This document shows, piece after piece, positions 6,039-12,909 of a stretch of 41,078 nt of DNA. A model generated the notes under the pieces. It saw nothing but the letters and a program-made list of their open reading frames with translations, made no database searches and had not been told where the DNA came from. The stretch comes from a virus, in IMG/VR virus record IMGVR_UViG_3300032046_000073, positions 1-41,078 of that record; one strand, 5' to 3'. A program made the position numbers and the translations under genes. Each line of letters begins with the position of its first letter. Positions within the stretch are counted from its first letter, which is position 1.

Positions 6039-6293
6039 TTAATGCCTCTTCTTGCCCCTTGGAATTAACTTGCCCCAGCCATAAATAAAGTCATTCCATT
6101 CTCTTCTAAAAAGTCCTCTATATCTAAGTGTTGAAGTCTTACCTATATCATAGCGTGTCTTTTGTTGAGCAATACATTCTGTGTCTTCTTTGTATCGGAC
6201 TCTTTTATTTATTAGTGGATCAAGCGGACATTTAGGTGAAGAACATCCACTAAATTCAGGACACTGACTCATATATTTTGTTTCGTCTTTCAT
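6039..6293 (-). CDS. Cys-rich hypothetical protein (84 aa)
   Basis: MKDETKYMSQCPEFSGCSSP begins a C-P-x(4)-C-x(3)-x-C-P-L-D-P metal-binding pattern followed by DTECIAQQK; short proteins of this look are widespread in phages and bacteria without a known role. A perfect TATAAT with an extended TGA lies exactly 6 nt before the ATG, so the mRNA should be leaderless; there is no ribosome site. It is the first gene after the lysis block terminator. Confidence 0.75.
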   Translation of the reverse strand: MKDETKYMSQCPEFSGCSSPKCPLDPLINKRVRYKEDTECIAQQKTRYDIGKTSTLRYRGLFRREWNDFIYGWGKLIPRGKKRH

Positions 6294-6299
6294 AGTTTA

Positions 6300-6305
6300 A
6301 TTATA
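6300..6305 (-). promoter_or_regulatory. Extended -10 promoter 6 nt before an ATG
   Basis: TATGATATAAT with no clear -35. TATAAT is at 6305-6300 and the ATG at 6293; transcription would start at or next to the start codon. Confidence 0.65.
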
Positions 6306-6312
6306 TCATACC

Positions 6313-6379
6313 AAAAACCCACTCTTCCTATTCCTACGAACTTCTAAAAACTATCAGTTCAAATAGACAAGAGTAGGTT
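6313..6379 (-). terminator. Terminator after the lysis block
   Basis: AACCTACTCTT (6379-6369) pairs with AAGAGTGGGTT (6326-6316), 11 bp with one G-U, loop about 42 nt, followed by TTTTTGG. It closes the endolysin-holin unit. The promoter of the next gene overlaps its 3' side. Confidence 0.7.
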
Positions 6380-6408
6380 TTGTTTGTTGCAACTTTTTGA
6401 ATTATATA

Positions 6409-6588
6409 CTAAACAATATACAAATCAAGTCCGATAGTATCACGCAGATATTTGAAGAACGCACTAATTACAGGCGCTAAAGCCAGCCACCAAGTTTCGC
6501 CCGAATAAGTGGCGATTAGCCCCGCAATAAAGATAGATACCGCTACACGAACCAATCTAAGAAGAGCTCGTGTTAATGGTGATTTCAT
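6409..6588 (-). CDS. Probable holin (59 aa, two membrane helices)
   Basis: ATG at 6588 follows AAGGAG. Helix 1 VRVAVSIFIAGLIATYSG and helix 2 WWLALAPVISAFFKYL are separated by a short polar turn; the N-terminus is basic (MKSPLTRALLRLVR). A small two-helix membrane protein directly after an endolysin gene is the usual holin signature; it would make or trigger the membrane lesion at lysis. Ends at a TAG stop. Confidence 0.75.
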   Translation of the reverse strand: MKSPLTRALLRLVRVAVSIFIAGLIATYSGETWWLALAPVISAFFKYLRDTIGLDLYIV

Positions 6589-6597
6589 AAATTCTCC

Positions 6598-7083
6598 TTA
6601 TATTATAAATCCGAGAATTCGACCATCGCTTCTTAAAAGCGTTCTCTGGGTTTGAAGTCCCGACCTAAAATTAGTTTCCCTGATAGTGATAGTTGACATA
6701 CTTTCATCAACTACCCAAGCAAGATGACCCGTCCACGACTCATTCGTTTTAACCACCGCCCCTATTTCAGGATAAGCGGAGTTAATCGGATTAAGTTTCG
6801 CCAAGCCATAAACGGACTTACCCGATTTCTCTCGGACAAAAGGAACGCACTGACGATTGTCCCGACTAATCACCTTTACCTGCCCCACTTTTGAAAGAGC
6901 AATTTGGTCTTCATCATACCTTGATATTCCCGATTCGATTCTGACAATCCTATCAGGAATCACCAGTTGACCTTGAACCATTTTTATTTTTGTTTCGACC
7001 CCTGTCTTTGCATTGGCGTAACTTATCTGAGCGACCATTATCAGTAAGAACAGAATTTTCAGCCACGCCCTCGCAATACACAT
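6598..7083 (-). CDS. Secreted CHAP-domain endolysin
   Basis: 161 residues from ATG 7083, chosen because AAGGAG lies 8 nt upstream; an upstream GTG at 7122 sits inside a hairpin. Residues 1-25 are a signal peptide or signal anchor (MCIARAWLKILFLLIMVAQI then SYANA). The CHAP domain follows: RQCVPFVREKSG with Cys79, the G-A-V-V step, WTGHLAWVVDE with His120, and TIRETNF with Glu136. CHAP enzymes cut peptidoglycan as amidases or endopeptidases. With its own export signal it may need the holin only for timing. Confidence 0.9.
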   Translation of the reverse strand: MCIARAWLKILFLLIMVAQISYANAKTGVETKIKMVQGQLVIPDRIVRIESGISRYDEDQIALSKVGQVKVISRDNRQCVPFVREKSGKSVYGLAKLNPINSAYPEIGAVVKTNESWTGHLAWVVDESMSTITIRETNFRSGLQTQRTLLRSDGRILGFII

Positions 7084-7101
7084 AGGCGAAAACTCCTTCC
7101 A

Positions 7102-7141
7102 TTGGGATAGCCAAATAGTCACGCTGATTCAGCTATCCCAA
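7102..7141 (-). other. 10-bp inverted repeat before the endolysin
   Basis: TTGGGATAGC (7102-7111) and GCTATCCCAA (7132-7141), perfect, 20-nt loop, no T run. On the minus strand it stands between the methyltransferase stop and the endolysin ribosome site, so it could control lysin translation, stabilise mRNA, or act as an operator. Confidence 0.6.
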
Positions 7142-7150
7142 GAAAGTCCC

Positions 7151-8473
7151 CTAAAACAATTTTTCAGGTATCTCACTTATTCGCTTATTCACCATATCTA
7201 TGTAAGATTGATTAAGTTCAATTCCGATCCAGCGTCTGCCTAACTTCTTGGCGACAACTCCAGTCGTGCCACTTCCCATAAAGGGATCAAGGACTATTCC
7301 TCCATCGAAACCAGCGTTGCACCCACAATCAGAATAACCTTTATCAATTCGCTTACTTCTTAATGCGACATCAAAAATTTCTTTTAGTGGTCGATGATGA
7401 GACATCTCACCTCTACCTTTATTTCTTGGGTCTTGCGAACTTGGATTGTAATCAGGCGGTCTTTCGGTAACCATTATCTTCTCCCTCGCCTTCCCGCACT
7501 TCTTACAGATAAACTCGGGACACCCCGCTTTAATCATCGGCTCTATCAGTTTTTCGGGGAAGGTGGCAAAGTGGGCTTCTTTAAAACTTTGAGTTGGTAT
7601 CTTCCAGACACAGCGTTTGTTGCGACCCCTATCTAAGTGAATTTGCATTACTGCATCTTTACCCCTCTCATTCATTCCGCCCTGCCAATCTCTAACCGCC
7701 GCTTTATGAGTAAGTCCAACTCTCATCGTTTCCCTTTTTGCCATATCGGTTGTTGTTTCAAATGCCTCATACTGCATCTCAAACCAATACTTCTTGGACT
7801 TACTGAAAAAGAAAACAGGCTCGTAATCAACCGTAAATCTATCTTTGACGGAGGAGGGCATACAATTCGGCTTCCACCATATTAGCGAATTTCTCAAAAT
7901 CCAATCTTGGTCATCTATCATTTTAATTACGAGGCGGTAGTTTTGAAGAAGAAGGGATTTCGCTGGATAACTTCCTCTTGCTACCCGACTTCGTCCACTA
8001 TATTCGTCATTGGATAATCTATTTTTACCAGGATTATCTCCGTGCCAAAACCCTGTCTCCAAACTTCCTTCTGAAGCATAACTATCCCCGTGATTCCAAA
8101 ACATAACTCCCGTCTTTTTAAGAACTCGTTTTAGCTCACCCGTGATTAAAAGCATTTTGTTAAGATACAAATCAAGGGTTTTTTCAAGACCGAGCTGTTG
8201 GTCAATGCGTTTAGCACCACACTTACCGCAGATTTCTCTGTAAATACCATCGCCAATACCGCCTTCAACATTTCGTTGTCCAGTATTAGCATTTTTAGAT
8301 TTTTCATCTCTAAAGTGCTGGCAATCGGAATCTCCACCCTCCCACTTAGCTGTGCCATAATCTCTCAAACCATAATAGGGTGGACTGGTAATTATTGTAT
8401 CAACAAATTCATCTGGTAAAGTTTTTAAGGTGCTTAAAGTATCTCCTTGTAAAATTGTATTTATTTTATACAT
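7151..8473 (-). CDS. Beta-class DNA amino-methyltransferase
   Basis: The catalytic motif is near the N-terminus (VDTIITSPPYYGLRDYG) and the SAM motif near the C-terminus (IVLDPFMGSGTTGVVAKKLG, then WIGIELNQSYIDM): the beta order of N4-cytosine or N6-adenine methyltransferases. Two C-x-x-C pairs (EICGKCG, FICKKCGK) suggest inserted zinc knuckles. The start is taken at ATG 8473; a TTG lies 6 nt upstream, and no strong ribosome site is visible. It stands alone between the hairpin 8486-8554 and the endolysin, with no cognate nuclease. A role in protection from host restriction is likely. Confidence 0.9.
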   Translation of the reverse strand: MYKINTILQGDTLSTLKTLPDEFVDTIITSPPYYGLRDYGTAKWEGGDSDCQHFRDEKSKNANTGQRNVEGGIGDGIYREICGKCGAKRIDQQLGLEKTLDLYLNKMLLITGELKRVLKKTGVMFWNHGDSYASEGSLETGFWHGDNPGKNRLSNDEYSGRSRVARGSYPAKSLLLQNYRLVIKMIDDQDWILRNSLIWWKPNCMPSSVKDRFTVDYEPVFFFSKSKKYWFEMQYEAFETTTDMAKRETMRVGLTHKAAVRDWQGGMNERGKDAVMQIHLDRGRNKRCVWKIPTQSFKEAHFATFPEKLIEPMIKAGCPEFICKKCGKAREKIMVTERPPDYNPSSQDPRNKGRGEMSHHRPLKEIFDVALRSKRIDKGYSDCGCNAGFDGGIVLDPFMGSGTTGVVAKKLGRRWIGIELNQSYIDMVNKRISEIPEKLF

Positions 8474-8485
8474 TTTCAAAAAGGT

Positions 8486-8554
8486 GGCTGGCGGGATTGA
8501 CTAATACCGATTGGTAAGTGTGGCATTGTGCCACAGCCGTCTTAACCGCCAGCC
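8486..8554 (-). other. Nested inverted-repeat leader before the methyltransferase
   Basis: Outer GGCTGGCGG/CCGCCAGCC (8486-8494 with 8546-8554), inner TGTGGCA-TTG-TGCCACA (8519-8535). At 69 nt with a 7-9 bp closing stem it looks tRNA-like, but the anticodon loop lacks U33 and no T arm is present. A structured mRNA leader or an operator is more likely. Confidence 0.6.
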
Positions 8555-8570
8555 AAAATCAGACAGATAG

Positions 8571-8771
8571 TCAGAGCAAAAGCAACATCCTATTCGGTTT
8601 GCCAACTTTGACATATATATTCTTGCTTCCTGCCATCTTGGCAAAATGCAAAACTGATTCGAGAGATGGCAAGCGAATATGGAAGTGCTTTTTCTTCATC
8701 AGCACTGTCACCAGTGTCCAGTAATCAGAATTTCTGGGCAGTGCTTTTTGGGATTCTTCCCAAAGTGACAT
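8571..8771 (-). CDS. Hypothetical protein (66 aa)
   Basis: ATG at 8771 has a strong AGGAGG site. Sequence MSLWEESQKALPRNSDYWTL, then KKKHFHIRLPSLESVLHFAK. No family recognised. In the gap 8772-8892 the minus strand has a short open stretch (VALQIFEEKTTDLSEL) with no normal start, possibly from an ATT after GGGAG; not called. Confidence 0.55.
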   Translation of the reverse strand: MSLWEESQKALPRNSDYWTLVTVLMKKKHFHIRLPSLESVLHFAKMAGSKNIYVKVGKPNRMLLLL

Positions 8772-8892
8772 TTTTTTTGCCTCCTCTACCCTTGATGTGC
8801 CGTTTTCTTCTTCGGATAAAGTTCTGATAAATCAGTTGTCTTCTCTTCAAAAATCTGTAAAGCGACAATCCCATCACTCCCTTCTTAAGGTG

Positions 8893-9021
8893 CTAAGTGC
8901 TGAAGGCAGAGCCTCTCACTCTGTATTTTGTATGGTTTTTTAGCTTGACTAAGCATCCATAACGGGACTCTCGACCCTTGTATTCTCGGTTTGCTTTAAA
9001 GGTAATTAACCAAGTTGTCAT
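8893..9021 (-). CDS. Hypothetical protein (42 aa)
   Basis: MTTWLITFKANREYKGRESR, ending RGSAFST and a TAG stop. The ribosome site is weak. It is basic and protein-like in composition, in the row of small genes after the coiled-coil gene. No homologue recognised. Confidence 0.4.
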   Translation of the reverse strand: MTTWLITFKANREYKGRESRYGCLVKLKNHTKYRVRGSAFST

Positions 9022-9062
9022 CTTTGCAAACCAAAGGCGTTATTACGCCAATCCTTCAGCAT

Positions 9063-9239
9063 TTAGAATCCTAAATCTTTCTGTCGTTCCTTCATTCTTT
9101 TCACCAGCTTCTCGGCCTCTTCGAAAGATTTTAACCGAGCAATCGGAAATTTATCAATTTTTTTCGTTGGCAGTTGTTTCATTACTAAATAGTCCTGTCC
9201 ATCTTTTTTAATTTCTAATTTATATCCGAGATTTATCAT
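9063..9239 (-). CDS. Hypothetical protein (58 aa)
   Basis: ATG at 9239; its AAGGAG site is the end of the preceding gene. MINLGYKLEIKKDGQDYLVM then PIARLKSFEEAEKLVKRMKE. Looks like a small beta-alpha protein; no family recognised. Confidence 0.6.
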   Translation of the reverse strand: MINLGYKLEIKKDGQDYLVMKQLPTKKIDKFPIARLKSFEEAEKLVKRMKERQKDLGF

Positions 9240-9240
9240 T

Positions 9241-9381
9241 TTACTCCTTATAATTAGGATTATATTTACATCTTTCGCATATCTCCCACTTCCCCCAATT
9301 CTGACTCCATTTTATCCATTCTCCGCATTTACATTTTAATCTGCCCAAGAATATGGCATTGAACCATTTGATGATTTTCAT
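9241..9381 (-). CDS. Small zinc-ribbon-like protein (46 aa)
   Basis: ATG at 9381 overlaps the stop of the coiled-coil gene (ATGA). C-K-C-G and C-x-x-C (RLKCKCGEW, EICERCKYN) flank an aromatic core WIKWSQNWGKW, so one zinc may be bound. Function unknown. Confidence 0.6.
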   Translation of the reverse strand: MKIIKWFNAIFLGRLKCKCGEWIKWSQNWGKWEICERCKYNPNYKE

Positions 9382-10187
9382 TTTATCCCTAAAAACTTTC
9401 GTAATCCTAAAGCAATTAACTGACTGGCAGAATAATAATCAATTCCGCTCGAGGTTTTCTCTTGCTGAGACTTTAAACTTGCCTCTAAATCTTTTATTCT
9501 TTTATCGGCAATTTTTAAAGCTTTTTCGTGTTCTTGCATCTCTAAAATCTGCTCATTTTCTAAATCCTTGATTTTCTTTTCGGCGACATCTCTTTCTTTT
9601 TGAACCTTGATAAAATTATCCCAGTTTTCTTTTTGTTTTCGTTTTGTTTCTTCTTGATTTTCAGCTTTAACTTGTAAATCCTTATAAGCCTTCTCACACT
9701 CGCTCAATTTCTTTTCAAATTCAGTAGAGATTGCTTTTTCTTTTGAGCAATCGCAATCTGGGCAGACTGGCTCTGGTATATTACAATCTTTTTTCTTCAT
9801 CCAAGTATTGTCTTTCGCCTTCGAATAGTTAATCAGAATATCAGCCAAGACATCGACATTACCATTCTTGATTTTAGCCATCGCCGAGGCGACATCGGCT
9901 TTGAGTCCCGCCTCATCAACTTTACCGAGACTTATTTCTCGTTGTTTTCGCAAAGTTTTTTCGACGATTAACTCCATATTTGAATCCGAGAACCCAGTCA
10001 TAGTTTCTCCTTTCGGTCTAAATAACCTAAATGATTTTATATTGTAATTATTTACTGTGATTAAAGATGGATAGATTAAAGGGTCAATTATCATTCCTGT
10101 GTCAAGATTCAAACAAAAAAAATGTTGAGGATAGTTTTTATCTTTGTAAAAATTAGTTTCAGCAATTATCCAACCATCATTTTTCAT
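9378..10187 (-). CDS. C-terminal half of split C39-like peptidase, continuous with a coiled-coil protein
   Basis: Residues 1-57 (MKNDGWIIAETNFYKDKNYP, QHFFCLNLDTGMIIDPL) hold the His and Asp regions expected in the second half of a C39-type papain-fold domain whose Gln/Cys half is encoded at 10779-11048; the HNH gene at 10184 lies between. The start ATG overlaps the HNH stop (ATGA), with AAGGAT upstream in the HNH coding end. The rest is a long charged coiled coil with a C-P-D-C-D-C cluster. An in-frame AAAGGAG before Met63 (10001) suggests a separate 207-residue coiled-coil product, perhaps originally a separate gene. Whether the two peptidase halves reassemble is unknown. Confidence 0.7.
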   Translation of the reverse strand: MKNDGWIIAETNFYKDKNYPQHFFCLNLDTGMIIDPLIYPSLITVNNYNIKSFRLFRPKGETMTGFSDSNMELIVEKTLRKQREISLGKVDEAGLKADVASAMAKIKNGNVDVLADILINYSKAKDNTWMKKKDCNIPEPVCPDCDCSKEKAISTEFEKKLSECEKAYKDLQVKAENQEETKRKQKENWDNFIKVQKERDVAEKKIKDLENEQILEMQEHEKALKIADKRIKDLEASLKSQQEKTSSGIDYYSASQLIALGLRKFLGIK

Positions 10188-10747
10188 ATTAACTTATCCT
10201 TTTTGTAATCTTTCCATCTTTTTTTAGAATTTTCGCTTCCAGTGATAAATTGTATATTTTTAAGAGTATAATTCTTATCATTGTTTATCCTATCAAGGGT
10301 CGGTCTGTACTTATACTTGAATCCACCTTTGACCCAATTTTTATAAATCCTTATTAAACTATCTGATTTTTCTGCTATTTTTTTAAACTCCTCGAAAGTA
10401 AAAAACAATTTTCTTTTTTTATATGTATCATCTTTTTTAATCCTATATCCAATCCATAAATACATATTTCTGATTATAACCTCTAACTTTTTTTTATAAA
10501 CAATGTCATATTCTCTTTTTTTCTCATAATCATAGGAACTTTTTATTCGTTCTAATGCAGATTCACGATTTTTTTTGTACCACTTTTTAGATTTTTCTTT
10601 TATTATCTCTTTGTTTACAGAGTATCTTTTTTTTGCTTCAAAAGAATGACAGCTTTTACAAATTCCAATATATCCATCTTTGTATTCTGTATTAGCATAA
10701 AAATCGGTTAATGGTAATTTTTTGTTACACTTTTTACATATTTTCAT
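10184..10747 (-). CDS. HNH-type homing endonuclease interrupting the peptidase gene
   Basis: 187 residues. An N-terminal zinc knuckle (MKICKKCNKKLPLTDFY, ICKSCHSFEAKKRY), a long basic helical stretch, then the nuclease core YRPTLDRINNDKNYTLKNIQ followed by FITGSENSKKRW. This D-R-I-N/D-N form of HNH is common in phage free-standing homing enzymes. Its ATG is exactly 6 nt after a TATACT box, so it should be made from a leaderless mRNA with no ribosome site. Insertion between codons for ..NFL and KNDGW.. splits the peptidase gene. Very AT-rich. Confidence 0.85.
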   Translation of the reverse strand: MKICKKCNKKLPLTDFYANTEYKDGYIGICKSCHSFEAKKRYSVNKEIIKEKSKKWYKKNRESALERIKSSYDYEKKREYDIVYKKKLEVIIRNMYLWIGYRIKKDDTYKKRKLFFTFEEFKKIAEKSDSLIRIYKNWVKGGFKYKYRPTLDRINNDKNYTLKNIQFITGSENSKKRWKDYKKDKLI

Positions 10748-10753
10748 ATCTAA

Positions 10754-10782
10754 AGTATAACACTTTTTTATTTGGTTGTCAA
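10754..10782 (-). promoter_or_regulatory. Leaderless promoter of the HNH gene
   Basis: TTGACA (10782-10777), 17-bp spacer, TATACT (10759-10754), then 6 nt to the ATG at 10747. The TGA of TTGACA is the stop codon of the upstream peptidase half. Same geometry at 34711-34739 and 31669-31697. Confidence 0.9.
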
Positions 10783-11048
10783 GTATTCAAAAAGTTTATC
10801 GCTTCTTCTATGTCGGTAGTTTTACCATTATACTCCAATCCCAAAGTTCCAGCCGCACAAGCAGAATCTAAATATCCTTGACTATCGAAGCAATTATGGT
10901 CGTCTAAAATTCTTGCCACTTCTGGCGGTTCTTTATCTATAAGACAAGCAAGTGAAGTCAGAAAACAACCATAGGAACCAATGCTTAAATTGGCTGGGCT
11001 AAATGTTTTATATTTCCATCTTGGGTCTTTTTGCGAATAAGAGGTCAT
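10779..11048 (-). CDS. N-terminal half of split C39-like peptidase
   Basis: 89 residues: SYSQKDPRWKYKTFSP, then IGSYGCFLTSLACLI with the likely catalytic Cys28 and the oxyanion Gln6. This is the first half of the papain-like C39 fold found in many phage lytic or virion peptidases, normally about 150 residues. It ends INFLNT-stop, where the missing half would continue KNDGWIIAET (10187). It lies just after two small membrane proteins, so a role in lysis or cell-wall cleavage is plausible. ATG 11048 overlaps the preceding stop. Confidence 0.75.
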   Translation of the reverse strand: MTSYSQKDPRWKYKTFSPANLSIGSYGCFLTSLACLIDKEPPEVARILDDHNCFDSQGYLDSACAAGTLGLEYNGKTTDIEEAINFLNT

Positions 11049-11131
11049 TATTTAATCCACCTATATATTATACCACAAAGGCAGGCGACAAAGATAATGA
11101 AAATTAAAGCCCAACCTTGTTCAGGGGTCAT
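11048..11131 (-). CDS. Tiny membrane protein (27 aa)
   Basis: MTPEQGWALIFIIFVACLCG then IIYRWIK: one hydrophobic helix with a basic end. It overlaps both neighbours by 3-4 bp. Its coding sequence contains TGTGGTATAATA, the same word as the extended -10 promoters at 34011 and 30791, so it may also hold a promoter for the peptidase/HNH region. Possible second holin or antiholin component. Confidence 0.6.
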   Translation of the reverse strand: MTPEQGWALIFIIFVACLCGIIYRWIK

Positions 11132-11298
11132 TTTCCCTTCTTTGGAATGGGTATATATTGTCCAAAATAAAATCCCACCACTAAACCGATTAGGGCTTTT
11201 ACTTCTCCATCGTGCCCAAAGACAATCATCAATCCGCCACCGACAATTATAATAATGGCAATAATCCCTGAAACTAATTCTCTAAATGTTGGTCTCAT
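11128..11298 (-). CDS. Small two-helix membrane protein, holin-like (56 aa)
   Basis: MRPTFRELVSGIIAIIIIVG, then GGLMIVF, a short charged turn (GHDGEVK), and a second helix ALIGLVVGFYFGQYI. The layout suits a class II holin or a hydrophobic virion protein. It is next to a peptidase gene half, which favours a lysis role, but a better holin candidate sits beside the CHAP endolysin at 6409. Confidence 0.65.
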   Translation of the reverse strand: MRPTFRELVSGIIAIIIIVGGGLMIVFGHDGEVKALIGLVVGFYFGQYIPIPKKGK

Positions 11299-11299
11299 C

Positions 11300-11515
11300 T
11301 TATTTAACTCCTATCTTATTATTTATAGCCGTGATTGCCGTTTTGATAGTATCAATATCTACCTTTAAATCTTCTAACTTGATCTCGGGTTTAATCCCGT
11401 AAAAAGTATTGATTTCTTCTTGGGTATGCTTAGGACAAACCATTCCGCTTTTCTCGGTTTTAACATTAGTGACACCTACAATTTTTCCACAAATTTCACA
11501 AAGCAAGTTTGGCAT
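11300..11515 (-). CDS. Small zinc-finger protein (71 aa)
   Basis: C-x-x-C at the N-terminus (LLCEICGKIVGV) and C-x-x-H (MVCPKHTQEE) form a likely zinc site; the C-terminal half (LKVDIDTIKTAITAINNKIG) looks like a short coiled coil. It stands between the Gly-rich fibre and the membrane genes. Role unknown. Confidence 0.65.
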   Translation of the reverse strand: MPNLLCEICGKIVGVTNVKTEKSGMVCPKHTQEEINTFYGIKPEIKLEDLKVDIDTIKTAITAINNKIGVK

Positions 11516-11527
11516 AAAATACTCCTT

Positions 11528-12583
11528 TTATTCAAATGTACCGTTTGTTAAATTAAACTTTAAGACTGTTCCTCCCCCCGTTCCTGCCCCATTGCCTACC
11601 GTGCCATTATCACCCACTCCTCCAGCACCCCATCCATCTCCGCCTGTTCCAACCGACCCAGCAGGAGCAGATATTGTCCCTGTATTTGTAAGAGTTTTAT
11701 AAACCAACCAGAGTATTCCGCCACCACCCGGAGCTCCGCCTCCACCACCACCAGTAGATATTTCGTAAGATTCTCCATCTCCTACTCCACCATTGCCTCC
11801 ATTACCGCCTGGGACAGTAATCGTCCCTGCATTGACAATATTTTTGGCAAAGATGACAACCGTTCCAGCACCAGAACCACCGCCCCCGCCCCCACCACCC
11901 TTAGCTGTACCTCCGTGTCCACCACCACTCGAACCACCCCGTCCCCCAGTTCCACCAGAGATAACAGTTGAAACTCCATATTTTAACATACCGTATAAAG
12001 TCCTTAATTTCCTAACTGTTTCAGCCCTATAAGCACCCGCTGTTCCGCCAGCATAACCACCTTCATTAGCGGCGGCACCAGCACCACCACCCCCCCCATC
12101 TCCGCCATCGCCCGTTGCAGCGGTTGGTTGAGTCGCCGCCGCTCCCGCACCTGTTGCTCCAGCCGCTCCAGCCGTTCCCGCTCCGCCAGCGGCAAGGTCA
12201 GTCGTTGTTAAGACCGCACCTGCGGCTCCAGCCCCAGAGGTAGTGCTATTCCCGCCATTATTAGGCGTCCATTGTATCTTCCCGCCACTTGCAACGGTTA
12301 AAGTATCTTTAACAAAAATCCTATATCCTGCCGTGTTTAAGGTAACCCCATTGGGGACAGTCAGATTATTATAAAACATTGTCCTTGTTAAAGAACCGCT
12401 TGAAGCGGTAACATCATTATCCGAACCGTCGCCGAAGAATAAAGTCTCGGAAAGAAACTGCGAAAAAGCGGCCGAATCTGTTCCGTCTAATAAATCAGAA
12501 TCAGCGGCTTTGGCTAATATACCAAGATATAAAGCATCGGCGGCGGATTGGGAGATTCCTTTTTGTGATTCGTGTCGTGGCAT
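11528..12583 (-). CDS. Glycine-rich tail-fibre-like protein (351 aa)
   Basis: The head MPRHESQKGISQSAADALYL with LLDGTDSAAFSQF resembles fibre attachment segments. The middle and C-terminal parts are Gly/Ala-rich repeats with runs of GGGGGG, interspersed with short beta strands (GAGTVVIFAKNIVNAGTITV, GGILWLVYKTLTNTGTI). Such polyglycine-helix domains are found in receptor-binding tips of phages. A related protein is at 24168. No catalytic motifs. Likely host recognition at the tail. Confidence 0.7.
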   Translation of the reverse strand: MPRHESQKGISQSAADALYLGILAKAADSDLLDGTDSAAFSQFLSETLFFGDGSDNDVTASSGSLTRTMFYNNLTVPNGVTLNTAGYRIFVKDTLTVASGGKIQWTPNNGGNSTTSGAGAAGAVLTTTDLAAGGAGTAGAAGATGAGAAATQPTAATGDGGDGGGGGAGAAANEGGYAGGTAGAYRAETVRKLRTLYGMLKYGVSTVISGGTGGRGGSSGGGHGGTAKGGGGGGGGSGAGTVVIFAKNIVNAGTITVPGGNGGNGGVGDGESYEISTGGGGGGAPGGGGILWLVYKTLTNTGTISAPAGSVGTGGDGWGAGGVGDNGTVGNGAGTGGGTVLKFNLTNGTFE

Positions 12584-12621
12584 AATTAAAAGTTTCCTTT
12601 TAAATATTTCATAATTATCTT

Positions 12622-12909
12622 TTAGATGACCAAAAACGATAATCTTTGATTATTCGCAGAAGCTATAACATAAATCTCATCGGCATCTCGTCCTTCGACC
12701 ATCAAAGATTCTCCAGCGTTTAACTCAAATCCATCAGTGGCGTCAGTCGTCCCCGCCGTAACCCCAGCCCCCCCCACATAAATTATTCCTGTATTAGTAT
12801 TAGATGCCTTAATAAGTATCCCTACACTTGGCGCAATACTGGTTGTGATCAACTGTTCGGCAGTTGTATCAACATCGCCGTTAGCACCAGTGCTAAATCT
12901 TAGACCCAT
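12622..12909 (-). CDS. Small virion protein candidate (95 aa)
   Basis: AGGAGG before ATG 12909; the start abuts the stop of the gene at 12910. Beta-rich sequence: TTSIAPSVGILIKASNTNTG, GFELNAGESLMVEGRDADEI, YVIASANNQRLSFLVI. It resembles small capsid- or tail-decoration domains that align to an axis or fibre. No family is certain. Confidence 0.5.
   Translation of the reverse strand: MGLRFSTGANGDVDTTAEQLITTSIAPSVGILIKASNTNTGIIYVGGAGVTAGTTDATDGFELNAGESLMVEGRDADEIYVIASANNQRLSFLVI

Noticed and set aside
8486-8554. tRNA gene
   Set aside because: The length and closing stem fit, but the anticodon loop lacks U33, there is no T arm, and neither strand gives a convincing cloverleaf.
8772-8892. Small basic ORF starting MGLSLYRFLKRRQL
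   Set aside because: Its ATG is too close to the GGGAG, it overlaps the well-supported gene at 8571-8771, and its composition is unlike a stable protein.
10184-10778. Group I or II intron in the peptidase gene
   Set aside because: Only 31 nt lie between the first half's stop and the HNH start, and they are a promoter; none remain after the HNH. No room for an intron core.
11793-12032. Plus-strand Pro-rich ORFs opposite Gly-rich fibres
   Set aside because: Mirror images of glycine codons (CCN) on the other strand; no ribosome site, wrong direction.
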